Below, one piece after another: positions 42,422-51,789 of a DNA stretch of 64,000 bases; positions within the stretch are counted from its first letter, which is position 1, and each line of letters begins with the position of its first letter. The stretch is from DATJHM01 sp035493895 (GTDB lineage Bacteria; Chloroflexota; Ktedonobacteria; Ktedonobacterales; Ktedonobacteraceae). The stretch is taken from contig DATJHM010000126.1 in the NCBI GenBank assembly GCA_035493895.1, positions 11,913 through 75,912 on the forward strand. The letters are read 5' to 3'. The translations under genes and the position numbers were made by a program. The notes under the pieces are model-generated. The model worked only from the letters and a program-made list of their open reading frames with translations, ran no database searches and was not told the DNA's origin.

Positions 42422-43882
42422 ATGGATAAGTGCCCCTTTTGTGGAGCTGATACGCGGCCCGGGGATAATTTTTGCTTGAATTGTGGCAACCGCCTGCTTG
42501 CAACAACTCCCTCTTCTCCTTCGCAGGCGCAACCGTCAATGGGTGAAGCCACGATTGCTGCTACTGAAGGTTGGGGAGGTATAGGCATTCCTTCTGGGGA
42601 TGGTGGGGCGATGGCTGCTGCCCCTTCCTGGGGGGTCGAGGAAAATGCACAAACCCTCTTTAGCCCGCCTGTAGACCAACAGCCTTTTATCTCTGAGGCT
42701 CCAACTGCTGCTTCTGCTCCACCTGACAAAATTGAACAGCCCGCTCGCTTCATTCTTCGTTCTGATACGGGTGAGATGCTGCAAGAGTATCCCCTCGATA
42801 AGTTTGAAATTACTATTGGTCGCGCCCCTAACAGTGATATATTGTTATCGAAGGATAAACTTACTTCTCGACGTCATGCAACTGTTCGCTATGAAAATGG
42901 TCAATACTTATTACGCGATGAGCGCAGTGCCAATGGTACTTTTGTCAATGGTCAGCAGATTGAGGATATGACTCCTCATGTTCTTCGTGAGAATGATCAT
43001 GTCGGTATTGGTGAACATGAACTGCTCTTCCGTGGTTTCGGTGTCGCTTCGCAAGATGATGTTGAGAATATGCAAACGATCAATATTATTCAACAGCCTG
43101 CACCTGAGCCGACTGCGAGCACGTATGCCGACCCACATGCGACTGTCCCGGCAACGTCAGAGGATCAGTTTGTGACGAACTCTATTGCTGATTCTGCCAG
43201 TGAGCCTTTTGCTTCTTTTGCGCCCATTGATCCTATTCCTGCGGCGCCTGTTGACAATATGTTCGCTTCTGCGGCACCGCCCGTGGCTCAGAATGCTCCT
43301 GCGCCCTATAGCTCTTTACCTGCGAGTTCGACGCCCGTTAGCCAGCTACCTGCGAGCTCGACGCCTGAAAAGAGTAGCTCGCGCACCCCTGAAACTCCTG
43401 TCCCTGCTTATACAAGCAGCAGCAGTCCTTCAGGGATCAATTTCAATCGTCTCACCAGTCTGCCGCAGCCCACTTTGCCAGATATCAGTGCCTTAATGGC
43501 CGCGCTCTCTGCTCTTGATGGTCAGGTTACTACGCTGCAAAATCAGCTCAATTCCTCTCAGGAGGCTGTACGCAATCACGAGGCCGAGGTGATTCAAGCC
43601 GCCAATCAGTTGCGTGCTGGCGTGCGTAATGTGGCAGATCGCATGGATAACACGATTGCGGATGTCGCTCGTAATCGCGAAGCTCTGGCCTGGTCTGAAC
43701 TGCTCCAACTGATGGAAGATGTGATGACGAACCCTCGCGATATTGAATATGTGACCAAGTTAGCGCGCAAAGCCCGTGAATTGAATAAGGTCTTCCAGCT
43801 GCATCAGATTGTGCTGAGCACTATGGCCGAGTGCAATAGCTTGCTGCGTTCTATGATTGGTGAGCGCTCGGGGCAGGATTAA
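42422..43882 (+). CDS. Zinc-ribbon and FHA domain protein
   Basis: A protein of 486 residues. Residues 1-25 form a zinc ribbon (CPFCGADTRPGDNFCLNCGN). About 25-110 is low complexity. About 115-205 is a forkhead-associated domain with its phosphothreonine pocket motifs GRAPNSDILL, SRRHATVRYENGQYLL and NGTFVNGQQI. A long Pro/Ala/Ser-rich stretch follows (about 215-355), then a helical coiled-coil C-terminus (about 360-486, LDGQVTTLQNQLNSSQEAVR). FHA domains read Thr-phosphorylated partners, so a Ser/Thr kinase elsewhere in the genome is expected. The ATG at 42422 follows GGGAGG; an ATG six codons upstream lies before that site. Confidence 0.88.
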   Translation: MDKCPFCGADTRPGDNFCLNCGNRLLATTPSSPSQAQPSMGEATIAATEGWGGIGIPSGDGGAMAAAPSWGVEENAQTLFSPPVDQQPFISEAPTAASAPPDKIEQPARFILRSDTGEMLQEYPLDKFEITIGRAPNSDILLSKDKLTSRRHATVRYENGQYLLRDERSANGTFVNGQQIEDMTPHVLRENDHVGIGEHELLFRGFGVASQDDVENMQTINIIQQPAPEPTASTYADPHATVPATSEDQFVTNSIADSASEPFASFAPIDPIPAAPVDNMFASAAPPVAQNAPAPYSSLPASSTPVSQLPASSTPEKSSSRTPETPVPAYTSSSSPSGINFNRLTSLPQPTLPDISALMAALSALDGQVTTLQNQLNSSQEAVRNHEAEVIQAANQLRAGVRNVADRMDNTIADVARNREALAWSELLQLMEDVMTNPRDIEYVTKLARKARELNKVFQLHQIVLSTMAECNSLLRSMIGERSGQD

Positions 43883-44286
43883 GCTGCCAAAACCGCTCAT
43901 AAGTATGATGAATCTGGGCTAAGAATAACGAGGAAGGCCGCCGGAGTGGACCCTGAAGCAGGGATGAACCACTCTCCGGTGTCCTTCTTCTGGTCTCTCT
44001 GTGGCTGGCTCCATCTTTCTCCTGGCCCGTCCCCTGAACTGCACTTTCTCTCCAGATCCCTATGGGACTGGTTTTATCTCAGTCTGGGAGCGGCTATATT
44101 TATGTCGCCTTTTCTGCCGGGAGACGTTATAATCTGTAGTGGGTCGTCTATAAGTCGCCTTTGTTCTCTTTCCATGCAAACTCTGCAAGACTGACTTCAA
44201 AGGATTTTTGGCCTGGGACGATGATGCCGATCTTTTTGTGTATTTCTTAATCCTACATCGTATCTCATTAGTTACTGGACAACTAC
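43883..44286. other. Gap of 404 bases
   Basis: Apart from the hairpin at 43941-43979 I see no RNA gene, promoter of quality or coding frame. A plus-strand frame of 82 codons at 43946-44194 runs through the hairpin and looks random. Confidence 0.5.
43941..43979 (+). terminator. Hairpin after the FHA gene
   Basis: CCGGAGTGG pairs with CCACTCTCCGG with one bulge, inner CCCTG/CAGGG; the downstream T content is modest (TGTCCTTCTT). Confidence 0.5.
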
Positions 44287-45813
44287 ATGCACGAATTTGC
44301 TGTTGCTGAGAGTGCTGAGGCTCTTGGCTCTGATTCCCCTGCTACGTTTGACGCGATTGTGATAGGTGCTGGTCTGGGTGGTCTCTTGAGTGCCGCTCAA
44401 CTGTTACAACGCGGCAAACGAGTTCTTGTTCTGGAACGCCTTCCGCATAGTGGTGGTCGTTTTACTGCTAAGACTTTCCAGGGCGCTCAGGTGAGTACTG
44501 GCGCTGTTCATATGGTCCCGTTTGGCAGTAGTGGAGTGCTCTCCCAGATGCTGCGATCTTTGCACGTGCCTCACCGCCTCTTTGATGCCAATGTCTTTGG
44601 CTCTTTCCATGTACATGGCAAGCAGTATCTTGCCCGTGGCTTGCTCGGTGTGAGTAAGTTTCTCGGCTTTCGCCAGCTTTGCGGGTTTCTGCGACTCGGA
44701 TATTTGATGTTTGTACGTCCGTTGCCTGTCAACGAAGGGCGTATGACGTTCGATCTCTGGCTCGAACGCCATATTGATGTCGCACGTAATCCTCAGCTGG
44801 AGGCCTTCTTTAAAAGTATTTCTCGCTTTGCGCTTAGCCTCGAATTAAGCCAGGTCAGTACGGCTGAGGTGGTACGTACGACGAAAAATATGCTTCGCTT
44901 CGGGGCGCCCGGCATCGTGCTGGGAGGCTGCGCTGAGTTGACGCGCCAGTTGGAACGCCATGTCCTTGCGCAAGGCGGTCAGGTGCGCCTCTCTTGCTCG
45001 GTTGAGCAGATCTGTCAGACGGATGGTTACGTCACAGGGGTGCGCGTTCGGGATAAGCAGACGGGGGATGTGTCGCTGATCCCGGCATCTCTTGTGATTA
45101 GCGATATAGGACCGCGTGCTACTCATGCCTTGCTCCATAATCAGCGCGTCACACAGGGTGAGGTGTTGAAGCAAAAATCTCAAGCGCCTGTTGAAGATCT
45201 TGATGATGCGTCCCAGGAAGCAAGCCTGCATGAGGCTGTTGGCTTGAAAGTGCATATCCTCAGTGATGTGTCGCTGATTCCGCATACGGGGATTATGTAT
45301 TGCCTGGATACGCAACGCATCGCTGGCATGGTACAGCCTACGAATAGTGATCCGCAACTTGCTCCTCCGGGCAAGCATTTACTGATCAGCCATCAGGTTA
45401 TTCAGAGCAATAATATTGAGGAGGAACGCGCTCTTGCTCTGGCTGATCTACGCTCGCTGTTTGGTCCGGCTTTCGATGCCCACTGCCGTGTTTTGACGAT
45501 GGGTACCTATCGCGGCGAATGGCCGGTGAATCGGATCGCTCAGGGGGAGGATCATGATGCTGAGACCGCTGTACAGGGGTTGTATATGGTTGGTGATGCC
45601 GTGAAGCCTGCTGGTTATCTGATGGTGGAGGGCGTCGCGCAAAGTGTCAATCATTTTCTCGATCTTCTTGATGCTCTTGATCGCAAGGATGCGCCTCTCC
45701 ACTCTGTTGTATCCGCTACCCATCGCCGCTCGTCTGCCATCACGCCTCCATCACGCTTGAATGCTTTACGCTGGTTGTGGAAGGCGCCAGGCAATGGCGG
45801 CAAGGATTTGTAA
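44287..45813 (+). CDS. Carotenoid desaturase/isomerase-like FAD oxidoreductase
   Basis: A protein of 508 residues. The N-terminal dinucleotide-binding motif is FDAIVIGAGLGGLLSAAQLL (about 20-39), followed by RGKRVLVLERLPHSGGRFTA. The C-terminal FAD motif is GLYMVGDAVKPAGYLMVEGV (about 438-457). This pair defines the phytoene desaturase/CrtISO-like amine oxidase superfamily. Candidates are carotenoid desaturation, isomerisation or retinol saturation; no other crt gene is nearby, so the substrate is open. It is followed after 17 bases by the MurA-like gene and the two are likely cotranscribed. The start lacks a strong ribosome binding site. Confidence 0.85.
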   Translation: MHEFAVAESAEALGSDSPATFDAIVIGAGLGGLLSAAQLLQRGKRVLVLERLPHSGGRFTAKTFQGAQVSTGAVHMVPFGSSGVLSQMLRSLHVPHRLFDANVFGSFHVHGKQYLARGLLGVSKFLGFRQLCGFLRLGYLMFVRPLPVNEGRMTFDLWLERHIDVARNPQLEAFFKSISRFALSLELSQVSTAEVVRTTKNMLRFGAPGIVLGGCAELTRQLERHVLAQGGQVRLSCSVEQICQTDGYVTGVRVRDKQTGDVSLIPASLVISDIGPRATHALLHNQRVTQGEVLKQKSQAPVEDLDDASQEASLHEAVGLKVHILSDVSLIPHTGIMYCLDTQRIAGMVQPTNSDPQLAPPGKHLLISHQVIQSNNIEEERALALADLRSLFGPAFDAHCRVLTMGTYRGEWPVNRIAQGEDHDAETAVQGLYMVGDAVKPAGYLMVEGVAQSVNHFLDLLDALDRKDAPLHSVVSATHRRSSAITPPSRLNALRWLWKAPGNGGKDL

Positions 45814-45830
45814 AAGGAGACCTGTTCTTC

Positions 45831-47282
45831 ATGGATTATATGGACGTGCCTGCTGCTGGAGCTCCTCATTATCTGGTGACTGGAGGGGCTCCGCTTCATG
45901 GTGAAGCGGTTATCAGTGGGGCAAAAAATGCGGTGACGAAGATGATGATCGCCTCTCTCCTCACGACCGAACTCTGTACATTGCGCAATGTTCCTCTTCT
46001 GGGGGATATGTTTCTTACCAGTCAATTATGCCAGGGCATTGGTTCATCGGTTCAATTAACTGATCATACGCTGTCCATTTGTACTGAATATATTACGCAT
46101 ACTGAAGTGTTAAGCGAGGTGGGCAAACTTAATCGTATCGCTGTTATGCTGATTGGCCCCTTGCTCCATCGCCGAGGCGAAGTGACTATTCCGGCTCCGG
46201 GCGGCGATCGCATTGGCCCTCGCCCTATCGATTTCCATCTCACTGGCCTTCGTCAGATGGGGGCGATCATTGAGGAGCGCGAAGGTCAGTATTATTGCTC
46301 GATTAAGAAACGCTTGCATGGTGCAACGATTACGCTCCCCTTTCCCAGTGTAATGGCAACGGAAAATTTTCTGATCACTGCTTCTCTGGCTAAAGGGGTA
46401 ACTATTATTGAAAATGCTGCCAATGAGCCTGAAATTATTGATCTGATCAAGCTTCTCCAGAAAATGGGGGCGATTATTGAGCTTCGGGTGGATCGCCGCA
46501 TTGTGATTGAAGGGGTTGAACGCCTGCATGGGGCAAAACATACGCTTCTCAGTGATCGGAATGAGGCGGTCTCTCTGGCTATCGCGACGTATCTGACGAA
46601 GGGCGATGTCTATCTCCGCCGCGCTCAACAGGATACGCTGCTGACCTTTCTCAATACGCTCTCGAAGATGGGACTGCGTTTTGAGATCGATGATGATGGT
46701 ATTCGCTTTATCGGCGAGGGGAAAATTCCCTCTGCGATCTCTTTAGAGACTGATGTTCATCCTGGCTTTATGACTGATTGGCAGCAGCCTTTTACTATTC
46801 TGCTCACGCAGATTGATGGTATTTCTGTGGTACATGAGACGATCTACGAAGATCGCTTCGGTTATACGAGTGCTTTAAATGGTATGGGTGCCCATATTGG
46901 TCTCTATCCTAAATGTCTGGGCGAAGTGCCATGTCGCTTCCGTGAAAAACAGTATATGCATAGCTGTGTTGTGCGCGGTCCTACTCCTCTGCACGGTACC
47001 AGGCTCTATATTCCAGATATTCGTGCTGGCTGTTCGTATATTCTGGCGGCCCTCTGTGCTCATGGCACTTCTGAGGTGTACGGCATTGAGCATATTGAAC
47101 GCGGCTATGAACAATTAGATGTGAAGCTACGCACTCTTGGGGCGCAGATTGAGCGTGTCCAGCGCGTTCCAGCTTCGTATGAGGAAGCTCCCTCCCCTGA
47201 AAGCGCTCTCATCTCTTCTGCACCGGAACACGTTGAACTCTCTGTGCTTTCCTGTGGTCAGAAACAGGATCCTGCAAACTAA
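45831..47282 (+). CDS. murA: UDP-GlcNAc 1-carboxyvinyltransferase (MurA) with Asp in place of catalytic Cys
   Basis: An EPSP-synthase-fold enzyme of 483 residues that adds enolpyruvate to UDP-GlcNAc, the first committed peptidoglycan step. The substrate motif GEAVISGAKNAV is at 24-35, with the Lys-Asn pair at 32-33. The mobile loop reads APGGDRIGPRPIDFHL (122-137): residue 126 is Asp where most MurA enzymes have the Cys that fosfomycin alkylates. Mycobacterial and chlamydial MurA carry the same change and resist the drug. The C-terminus is longer than average by about 50 residues. AAGGAGA precedes the ATG at 45831; the open frame begins 18 codons earlier inside the preceding gene. Possibly a second MurA paralogue. 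Confidence 0.9.
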   Translation: MDYMDVPAAGAPHYLVTGGAPLHGEAVISGAKNAVTKMMIASLLTTELCTLRNVPLLGDMFLTSQLCQGIGSSVQLTDHTLSICTEYITHTEVLSEVGKLNRIAVMLIGPLLHRRGEVTIPAPGGDRIGPRPIDFHLTGLRQMGAIIEEREGQYYCSIKKRLHGATITLPFPSVMATENFLITASLAKGVTIIENAANEPEIIDLIKLLQKMGAIIELRVDRRIVIEGVERLHGAKHTLLSDRNEAVSLAIATYLTKGDVYLRRAQQDTLLTFLNTLSKMGLRFEIDDDGIRFIGEGKIPSAISLETDVHPGFMTDWQQPFTILLTQIDGISVVHETIYEDRFGYTSALNGMGAHIGLYPKCLGEVPCRFREKQYMHSCVVRGPTPLHGTRLYIPDIRAGCSYILAALCAHGTSEVYGIEHIERGYEQLDVKLRTLGAQIERVQRVPASYEEAPSPESALISSAPEHVELSVLSCGQKQDPAN

Positions 47283-47287
47283 AAACG

Positions 47288-47321
47288 AAAAGGCCCTCTC
47301 ATGTGAGCGAGAGGGCCTTTT
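47288..47321. terminator. Bidirectional terminator after murA
   Basis: AAAAGGCCCTCTC pairs perfectly with GAGAGGGCCTTTT (47288-47300, 47309-47321) between convergent genes. Confidence 0.92.
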
Positions 47322-47333
47322 CATCTGTTGCTC

Positions 47334-50177
47334 TTATTGCCAGTTTGCACGTACCTCACGTAACTGTTCAGGTGTCAGTATGCGGAACATGATCAGCAGG
47401 TTCTCCAGGTCGTATTCAAGGCCAATCGCATGAAGCTCCTGGCGTATTCGTCCCAGTGCGCTGATTTGCGTGGTGGTGATTAAACCATAACTGACCAGAC
47501 TGGCTGCTAGTAGCTGGTCCGGGGTGAGAAGTTTGAACATGAGTAAGATTTCACCCAGTTGGTAATTTAAATCCACACCCCGTAACATCCGTTGCACGTT
47601 CTGTGCTACTTCCAGACGACTCTGGGGAACAAGATGTCCCTCCAGGAGCACGCTTCCCAGTGAGCGCGTGGCTCGACCATTCAGCACCTGCGGCTGAATC
47701 TGCTGCTGCGGCGCTGGCATAGGAGGCAGGCTTTGCATGATGTCCAGAAGCAACGCATTACTGGGAGTGTTGCCGGTGTCAAATGAGGTGTGTTGGCCGA
47801 GTGCGGCCTTGATCTCTTCCTGGGCCTTTTCTAGAAGACGTTTATTGCTTTCCGTCTCTTTATGATTGCTTGTTTCGGTTGTTGACTGGATTATGTTTTG
47901 TTCAGACTGTTGTTCTTCTTCCTCAATCGCAATCTGGGTGCTTCCTTTTGCCCTTGACTGGATTATTTGCTCTACTGGCGGATAGGTTCTGACCTGTAAT
48001 ACTGGCTGCACTGCTTCTTGTACAGTCCTGGCCTGTATTTGCATATTGTCCTGAATACCTTTATTTGGCGCTACAGGAAGAGGCTCCTGAACGATTTCGT
48101 CTGGTGCTGCCACTGGTGGCTCTGGTATGACTCTGGCTTTTATTGGCCTGGCTGGCTCATTAGGGGCTCTGCCTTTTGTCACACGCGCAATCGCTTCCGT
48201 TGCACCTCTCATGGCCTGGATATTGGTTGGACCGTCTTCTACACCTGCTCTTTCTGCTCCTTCCTGCACTCCGCTTCGCTCTCCTTCTACCTGCGTGGTG
48301 GCGGAGAGTGACGCCAGTGGGGCTGCCGCTTGTTGAGCATAGTTTGTTCGGGAAAGGACATCCGGCCGTTTGGCATTTTCGTTGCTGGCCGAACTGCTTG
48401 TATTGCGTTCCACTGGAAGATCTTGAATAGGTGAGGCGCGCATTGTTGAAATGCTTAAATTCTCGCCTCTTGGCTCTAGCTGAACTCCTTCCTGCGGCCT
48501 TGGAGGCGGCTGGAAAGCTTGCCCAAATGGTTGGTCTCCAGGAGGTGGCTCCTGAGCATATGGCGTTCTTGGCAAATGATAAGCAGGCGTATTGCTGGTA
48601 TTCTCCAGAATACTATTACTACTGCTTTCCTGCACCATACGTGAAAGTTGTGCCAATCCTGATTCCCATGGCCCTTCCGCTCCTGCCTGCCCGCTTGCTA
48701 GCCGCTGTAGGACGCTTGCTGCCGTCGATTGCTCGTTTGCAGGCGCGGGTTGAGGTGCGGGTTGGGGAGCCGGTGGGTTTACCGGAGTCTCATATGCACT
48801 TCGATTCTCCGGCATGTATGCTGGCGCTGCCGTGCCCTGCGGACTCCACGCCCGTTGATTTGGATAGAGGACGGCACGGATTTTTTCTGTATACGAAGGT
48901 TGCGCCAGCCCATTTCCAGGATTACTGGCATTTGGGAGATAAGGAGATTGCTGAGTTGGCATGCTCCCGGGACTATTCGTAGGCTGAGCATATGAAGGTT
49001 GCTGAGTCGATATACCCCCAGGTCCATTGGTGGCCTGAGTGTAAAGCGATTGCTGAGTCGGCATACTCCCAGGGCTATTCGTAGGCTGAGCATAAGGAGA
49101 TTGCTGAACTGGCATACTCCCGGGGCCGCTGGCATTCGGGAGATAAGAAGATTGCTGAGTCGGCATACTCCCAGGGCTATTCGTAGGTTGAGCATAAGGA
49201 GATTGCTGAACTGGCATACTCCCGAGGCCGCTGGCATTCGGGAGATAAGAAGATTGCTGGGCTGGTATGTTCGCAGGACTGTTGGTAGGCTGAGCATAAG
49301 GCGACGGCTGAGCCGACATATTCCCAGGGCTATTCGTGTTTTGCGTATAAGGAGATTGCTGCGCAGCAATGCTTCCCATACTATTGGTGCTCTGGGCATA
49401 GGGAGACGGTTGGGCAGACATGCCCCCGGGATTAATTGTGCCCTGTGTATAAAAAGGCTGTGGAGGCATATTCCCTGAGCCAGTTGCCGTTTGTGTATAC
49501 GCTGGCTGTGGGGGTATGAATCCTCCGCTACCCATGCTTTGCCCGCTAAATTGTGCTCTTCCCAGCATTTCTCCTGGCGCAAGCTCACCTATAGTCGGCA
49601 ATTGCGAATTTTGCGCGTTGTAAGCGGATAAGAGCGTGGGAGTGTTTTCTTGAGGTGAACGTAATCCTGATCCGCTATTCGCGAAAGACAGGCTGGGTCC
49701 TGCCGGAGAGATTGGACGTTGCACATTCGCTTGACCCGCTGTACTTCTGATGACTTTTTGTGGCGCGCCTGCTGTGTTTTCTCCTACTGGTACACGCGCG
49801 CGCATCGCTTCAACCAGGCCCATGATCCCTGGCATGCCATCTACTTCCAGATCAACCATTGTGGTTGCATGCTCGTCTGGATCTTTCGGTCCATAATTGG
49901 CGATATTCGCGCACTGGAAGGTCATTACCTGCACTCCCCTGCCTCGCCTCTGGGTGTCCAGTGCTACCCAGAACTCTCTTCTTGCCGCTGCCGCCTGGGC
50001 CAGATTCACCAGTACGAGCCGAATTGGTTGCCGCGCGATCGCATCAAATACTTCCACTGCCGTTCGCGCTGTATGACATTCATAGCCAGCTAGCTGGAAC
50101 TCGCTGATAAGGAGCCCTGTGAGTTGTTGGTCTCGCTCAAATAGTAAAATATGGGGTCCACCAGTACTGATGTTCAT
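47334..50177 (-). CDS. Large receiver-like protein with tandem Pro/Gln/Ser/Asn repeats
   Basis: A protein of 947 residues. Residues about 9-115 resemble a response-regulator receiver fold (HILLFERDQQLTGLLISEFQ, LAGYECHTARTAVEVFDAIA) with QPIRLVLVNLAQAA at the phospho-Asp position, where Asn replaces Asp, so phosphorylation is unlikely. About 200-430 is a degenerate tandem repeat of 18-19 residues (QQSPYAQPTNSPGSMPTQ). A long disordered stretch follows to about 800. The last 110 residues (LGSVLLEGHLVPQSRLEVAQ ... FRILTPEQLREVRANW) contain two related helical units like the N-terminal domain of GspE/PilB ATPases. Possibly a scaffold linking a degenerate receiver to secretion or motility machinery; that is inference. 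Confidence 0.75.
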   Translation of the reverse strand: MNISTGGPHILLFERDQQLTGLLISEFQLAGYECHTARTAVEVFDAIARQPIRLVLVNLAQAAAARREFWVALDTQRRGRGVQVMTFQCANIANYGPKDPDEHATTMVDLEVDGMPGIMGLVEAMRARVPVGENTAGAPQKVIRSTAGQANVQRPISPAGPSLSFANSGSGLRSPQENTPTLLSAYNAQNSQLPTIGELAPGEMLGRAQFSGQSMGSGGFIPPQPAYTQTATGSGNMPPQPFYTQGTINPGGMSAQPSPYAQSTNSMGSIAAQQSPYTQNTNSPGNMSAQPSPYAQPTNSPANIPAQQSSYLPNASGLGSMPVQQSPYAQPTNSPGSMPTQQSSYLPNASGPGSMPVQQSPYAQPTNSPGSMPTQQSLYTQATNGPGGISTQQPSYAQPTNSPGSMPTQQSPYLPNASNPGNGLAQPSYTEKIRAVLYPNQRAWSPQGTAAPAYMPENRSAYETPVNPPAPQPAPQPAPANEQSTAASVLQRLASGQAGAEGPWESGLAQLSRMVQESSSNSILENTSNTPAYHLPRTPYAQEPPPGDQPFGQAFQPPPRPQEGVQLEPRGENLSISTMRASPIQDLPVERNTSSSASNENAKRPDVLSRTNYAQQAAAPLASLSATTQVEGERSGVQEGAERAGVEDGPTNIQAMRGATEAIARVTKGRAPNEPARPIKARVIPEPPVAAPDEIVQEPLPVAPNKGIQDNMQIQARTVQEAVQPVLQVRTYPPVEQIIQSRAKGSTQIAIEEEEQQSEQNIIQSTTETSNHKETESNKRLLEKAQEEIKAALGQHTSFDTGNTPSNALLLDIMQSLPPMPAPQQQIQPQVLNGRATRSLGSVLLEGHLVPQSRLEVAQNVQRMLRGVDLNYQLGEILLMFKLLTPDQLLAASLVSYGLITTTQISALGRIRQELHAIGLEYDLENLLIMFRILTPEQLREVRANWQ
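48885..49500. repeat. Degenerate tandem repeat inside the 947-residue protein gene
   Basis: Units of roughly 54-57 bases repeat about ten times, encoding variants of SPYAQPTNSPGSMPTQQ. Some units are near-identical (for example around 49056-49110 and 49164-49218), others have drifted, which points to repeated unequal exchange. Confidence 0.75.
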
Positions 50178-50517
50178 TGGTCATCTTACTCCACTTTTTG
50201 CACGCTTTCTGGCTGAAATTATAAGATGGGTTGTATGGCGTATGCTTTATTAATAATGTCTTTGTCCCACTCTTCTCCACCCACCCGTTCTTGCGTGAGG
50301 TAATATAGCTTGCGTCTGGCAGCAGCTATCCTGGCGTCGGCGCTAGTATAACATACAGCTTAAACATTGTACTAATCAACGTGACTATTAACGCATGCTC
50401 TACTTTGTAAGCTTATAATAAGATCAGCGGAAGGTAAAATTTTCTGCCCCTACCATTACTTTCTGGTTAGATGGTAGGTTCTTTTTCTGGAATTTCAATT
50501 AAGGATGAATTGGAAAA
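50178..50517. other. Divergent gap of 340 bases
   Basis: Upstream regions of the 947-residue protein gene (left) and the SAM hydroxide adenosyltransferase gene (right). A TATAAT at 50414-50419 could serve the right-hand gene, but its -35 is weak. Nothing else was seen. Confidence 0.5.
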
Positions 50518-51357
50518 ATGTTGCAAGTTCCCTCTACGCGCCCCGCGTTGATCGCGCTCCTGACTGATTTCGGCCTGGGTGATTCGGTTGGTGTGATGAA
50601 AGGCGTGATTGCGCGTATCTCTCCTTTTGCTCATTGTCTGGATCTCTCACATGAAATCGCGCCTCAACAGGTGTCTTCTGGAGCCTGGATTCTGGCTACC
50701 AACTATCGCTATTTCCCTGAGGGGACGATTTTTGTCTGTGTGGTCGATCCGGGCGTGGGTAGCTCCCGCCGCCCCATTGCTATCTCTGCTGGCTCCTGGT
50801 TTTTTGTTGGCCCTGATAATGGTCTCTTCAGCTATATTCTGGCTGAGCAGCCCGTCCATGAGGCGGTCGCTTTAACGAATCCCGCATACCATCTTTCCCC
50901 GCTCAGTACGACGTTTCATGGGCGCGATCTTTTCTCTCCTGTCGCCGCCCATCTCTCGCTGGGTACGATACCTTTTTCGGCACTTGGCGAATCTCTTCCT
51001 ATAGAAGCTCTCCAACGCCTGCCCAATCTTGTGCCTCAACGCCAGGGAAATCAGATCGCGGCCAGTATTGTGCACGTTGATCATTTTGGGAATTTGATCA
51101 CCTCTATTCCTCTTTCGCTTATTCCTGATTGGCTCACGGTGCCACGCGTTCGCCTGCGCTTCCCGGATAGCAAGCGCGAGCTTTCTGAGCGCCGTCGTTT
51201 CTTCGCTCAAGAAGGCCAGCTGGTCGAAACCGGTCAACCATTTCTCTTCCCTGATAGTTCAGATTATCTAGCCATTGCCGTTCGCAATGGCAATGCCGCC
51301 CAGACTCTTAGAGTGAATGCTGGCTCTTCGCTCATTTTCGAACTCTTTCAGGAATAG
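50518..51357 (+). CDS. SAM hydroxide adenosyltransferase (DUF62 family)
   Basis: An enzyme of 279 residues that hydrolyses S-adenosylmethionine to adenosine and methionine using an activated hydroxide; relatives are fluorinase and chlorinase. Motifs: LLTDFGLGDSVGVMKGVIA (about 14-32), FVCVVDPGVGSSRRPIAI (about 71-88), VGPDNGLFSYIL and TFHGRDLFSPVAAHLS (about 131-146, the Arg-Asp-His set that activates water). The hydrolase set, rather than the longer fluorinase loop, is what is seen. AAGGA precedes the start. It may recycle SAM or limit its level. Single-gene unit. Confidence 0.93.
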   Translation: MLQVPSTRPALIALLTDFGLGDSVGVMKGVIARISPFAHCLDLSHEIAPQQVSSGAWILATNYRYFPEGTIFVCVVDPGVGSSRRPIAISAGSWFFVGPDNGLFSYILAEQPVHEAVALTNPAYHLSPLSTTFHGRDLFSPVAAHLSLGTIPFSALGESLPIEALQRLPNLVPQRQGNQIAASIVHVDHFGNLITSIPLSLIPDWLTVPRVRLRFPDSKRELSERRRFFAQEGQLVETGQPFLFPDSSDYLAIAVRNGNAAQTLRVNAGSSLIFELFQE

Positions 51358-51400
51358 TGCATTGGTAGCCGCAGAGCAAGGGCGAAAAAACAGCAAGAAA

Positions 51401-51439
51401 AAGCGTCCCGGGTGGATTGTTTCGTCGCCCGGGACGCTT
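51401..51439 (-). terminator. Hairpin with T run on the minus strand
   Basis: A perfect 12-bp stem AAGCGTCCCGGG/CCCGGGACGCTT. The T run (TTTTTC) is on the minus strand, although the gene just upstream of the hairpin lies on the plus strand; it may act in both directions. Confidence 0.65.
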
Positions 51440-51760
51440 CTCATCCATACTGCAATAGAAACAGAAGCGAACGACACTCCCTCTCAGGGCCTTCTTGAAA
51501 CGATCTTCCCTTTTTTGCCGTGACAAAAACAAGGAGTTCTTGAAGAAATCAACTTCTAGCTGACAGCGTGAAAGTCTAGAGGAATGGAATAATCTGAGCG
51601 CCAGGTAGCTTTATAGTCAAACCTGAATCATGCCGGTTTACGCTCAAAGATGGAGGAAAGCAAGCGTGAAAATGTTGTGAATATGCATAACAGCTTGCTT
51701 GTCGTGAACGAGCCCTGGAAGCCGATGGAACAGGGTGATACAGGAAGAAAAACTGACCTC

Positions 51761-51789
51761 TTAACTTCCCACCATAAATATGCTATAAT
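51761..51789 (+). promoter_or_regulatory. Promoter upstream of prkA
   Basis: TTAACT (51761-51766), 17-base spacer, TATAAT (51784-51789). The predicted start is about 485 bases before the prkA ATG. Confidence 0.65.

Noticed and set aside
48999..49478. 159-codon plus-strand repetitive frame
   Set aside because: Antisense to the tandem repeat of the 947-residue protein; stays open only because the repeat has no stops in that frame.
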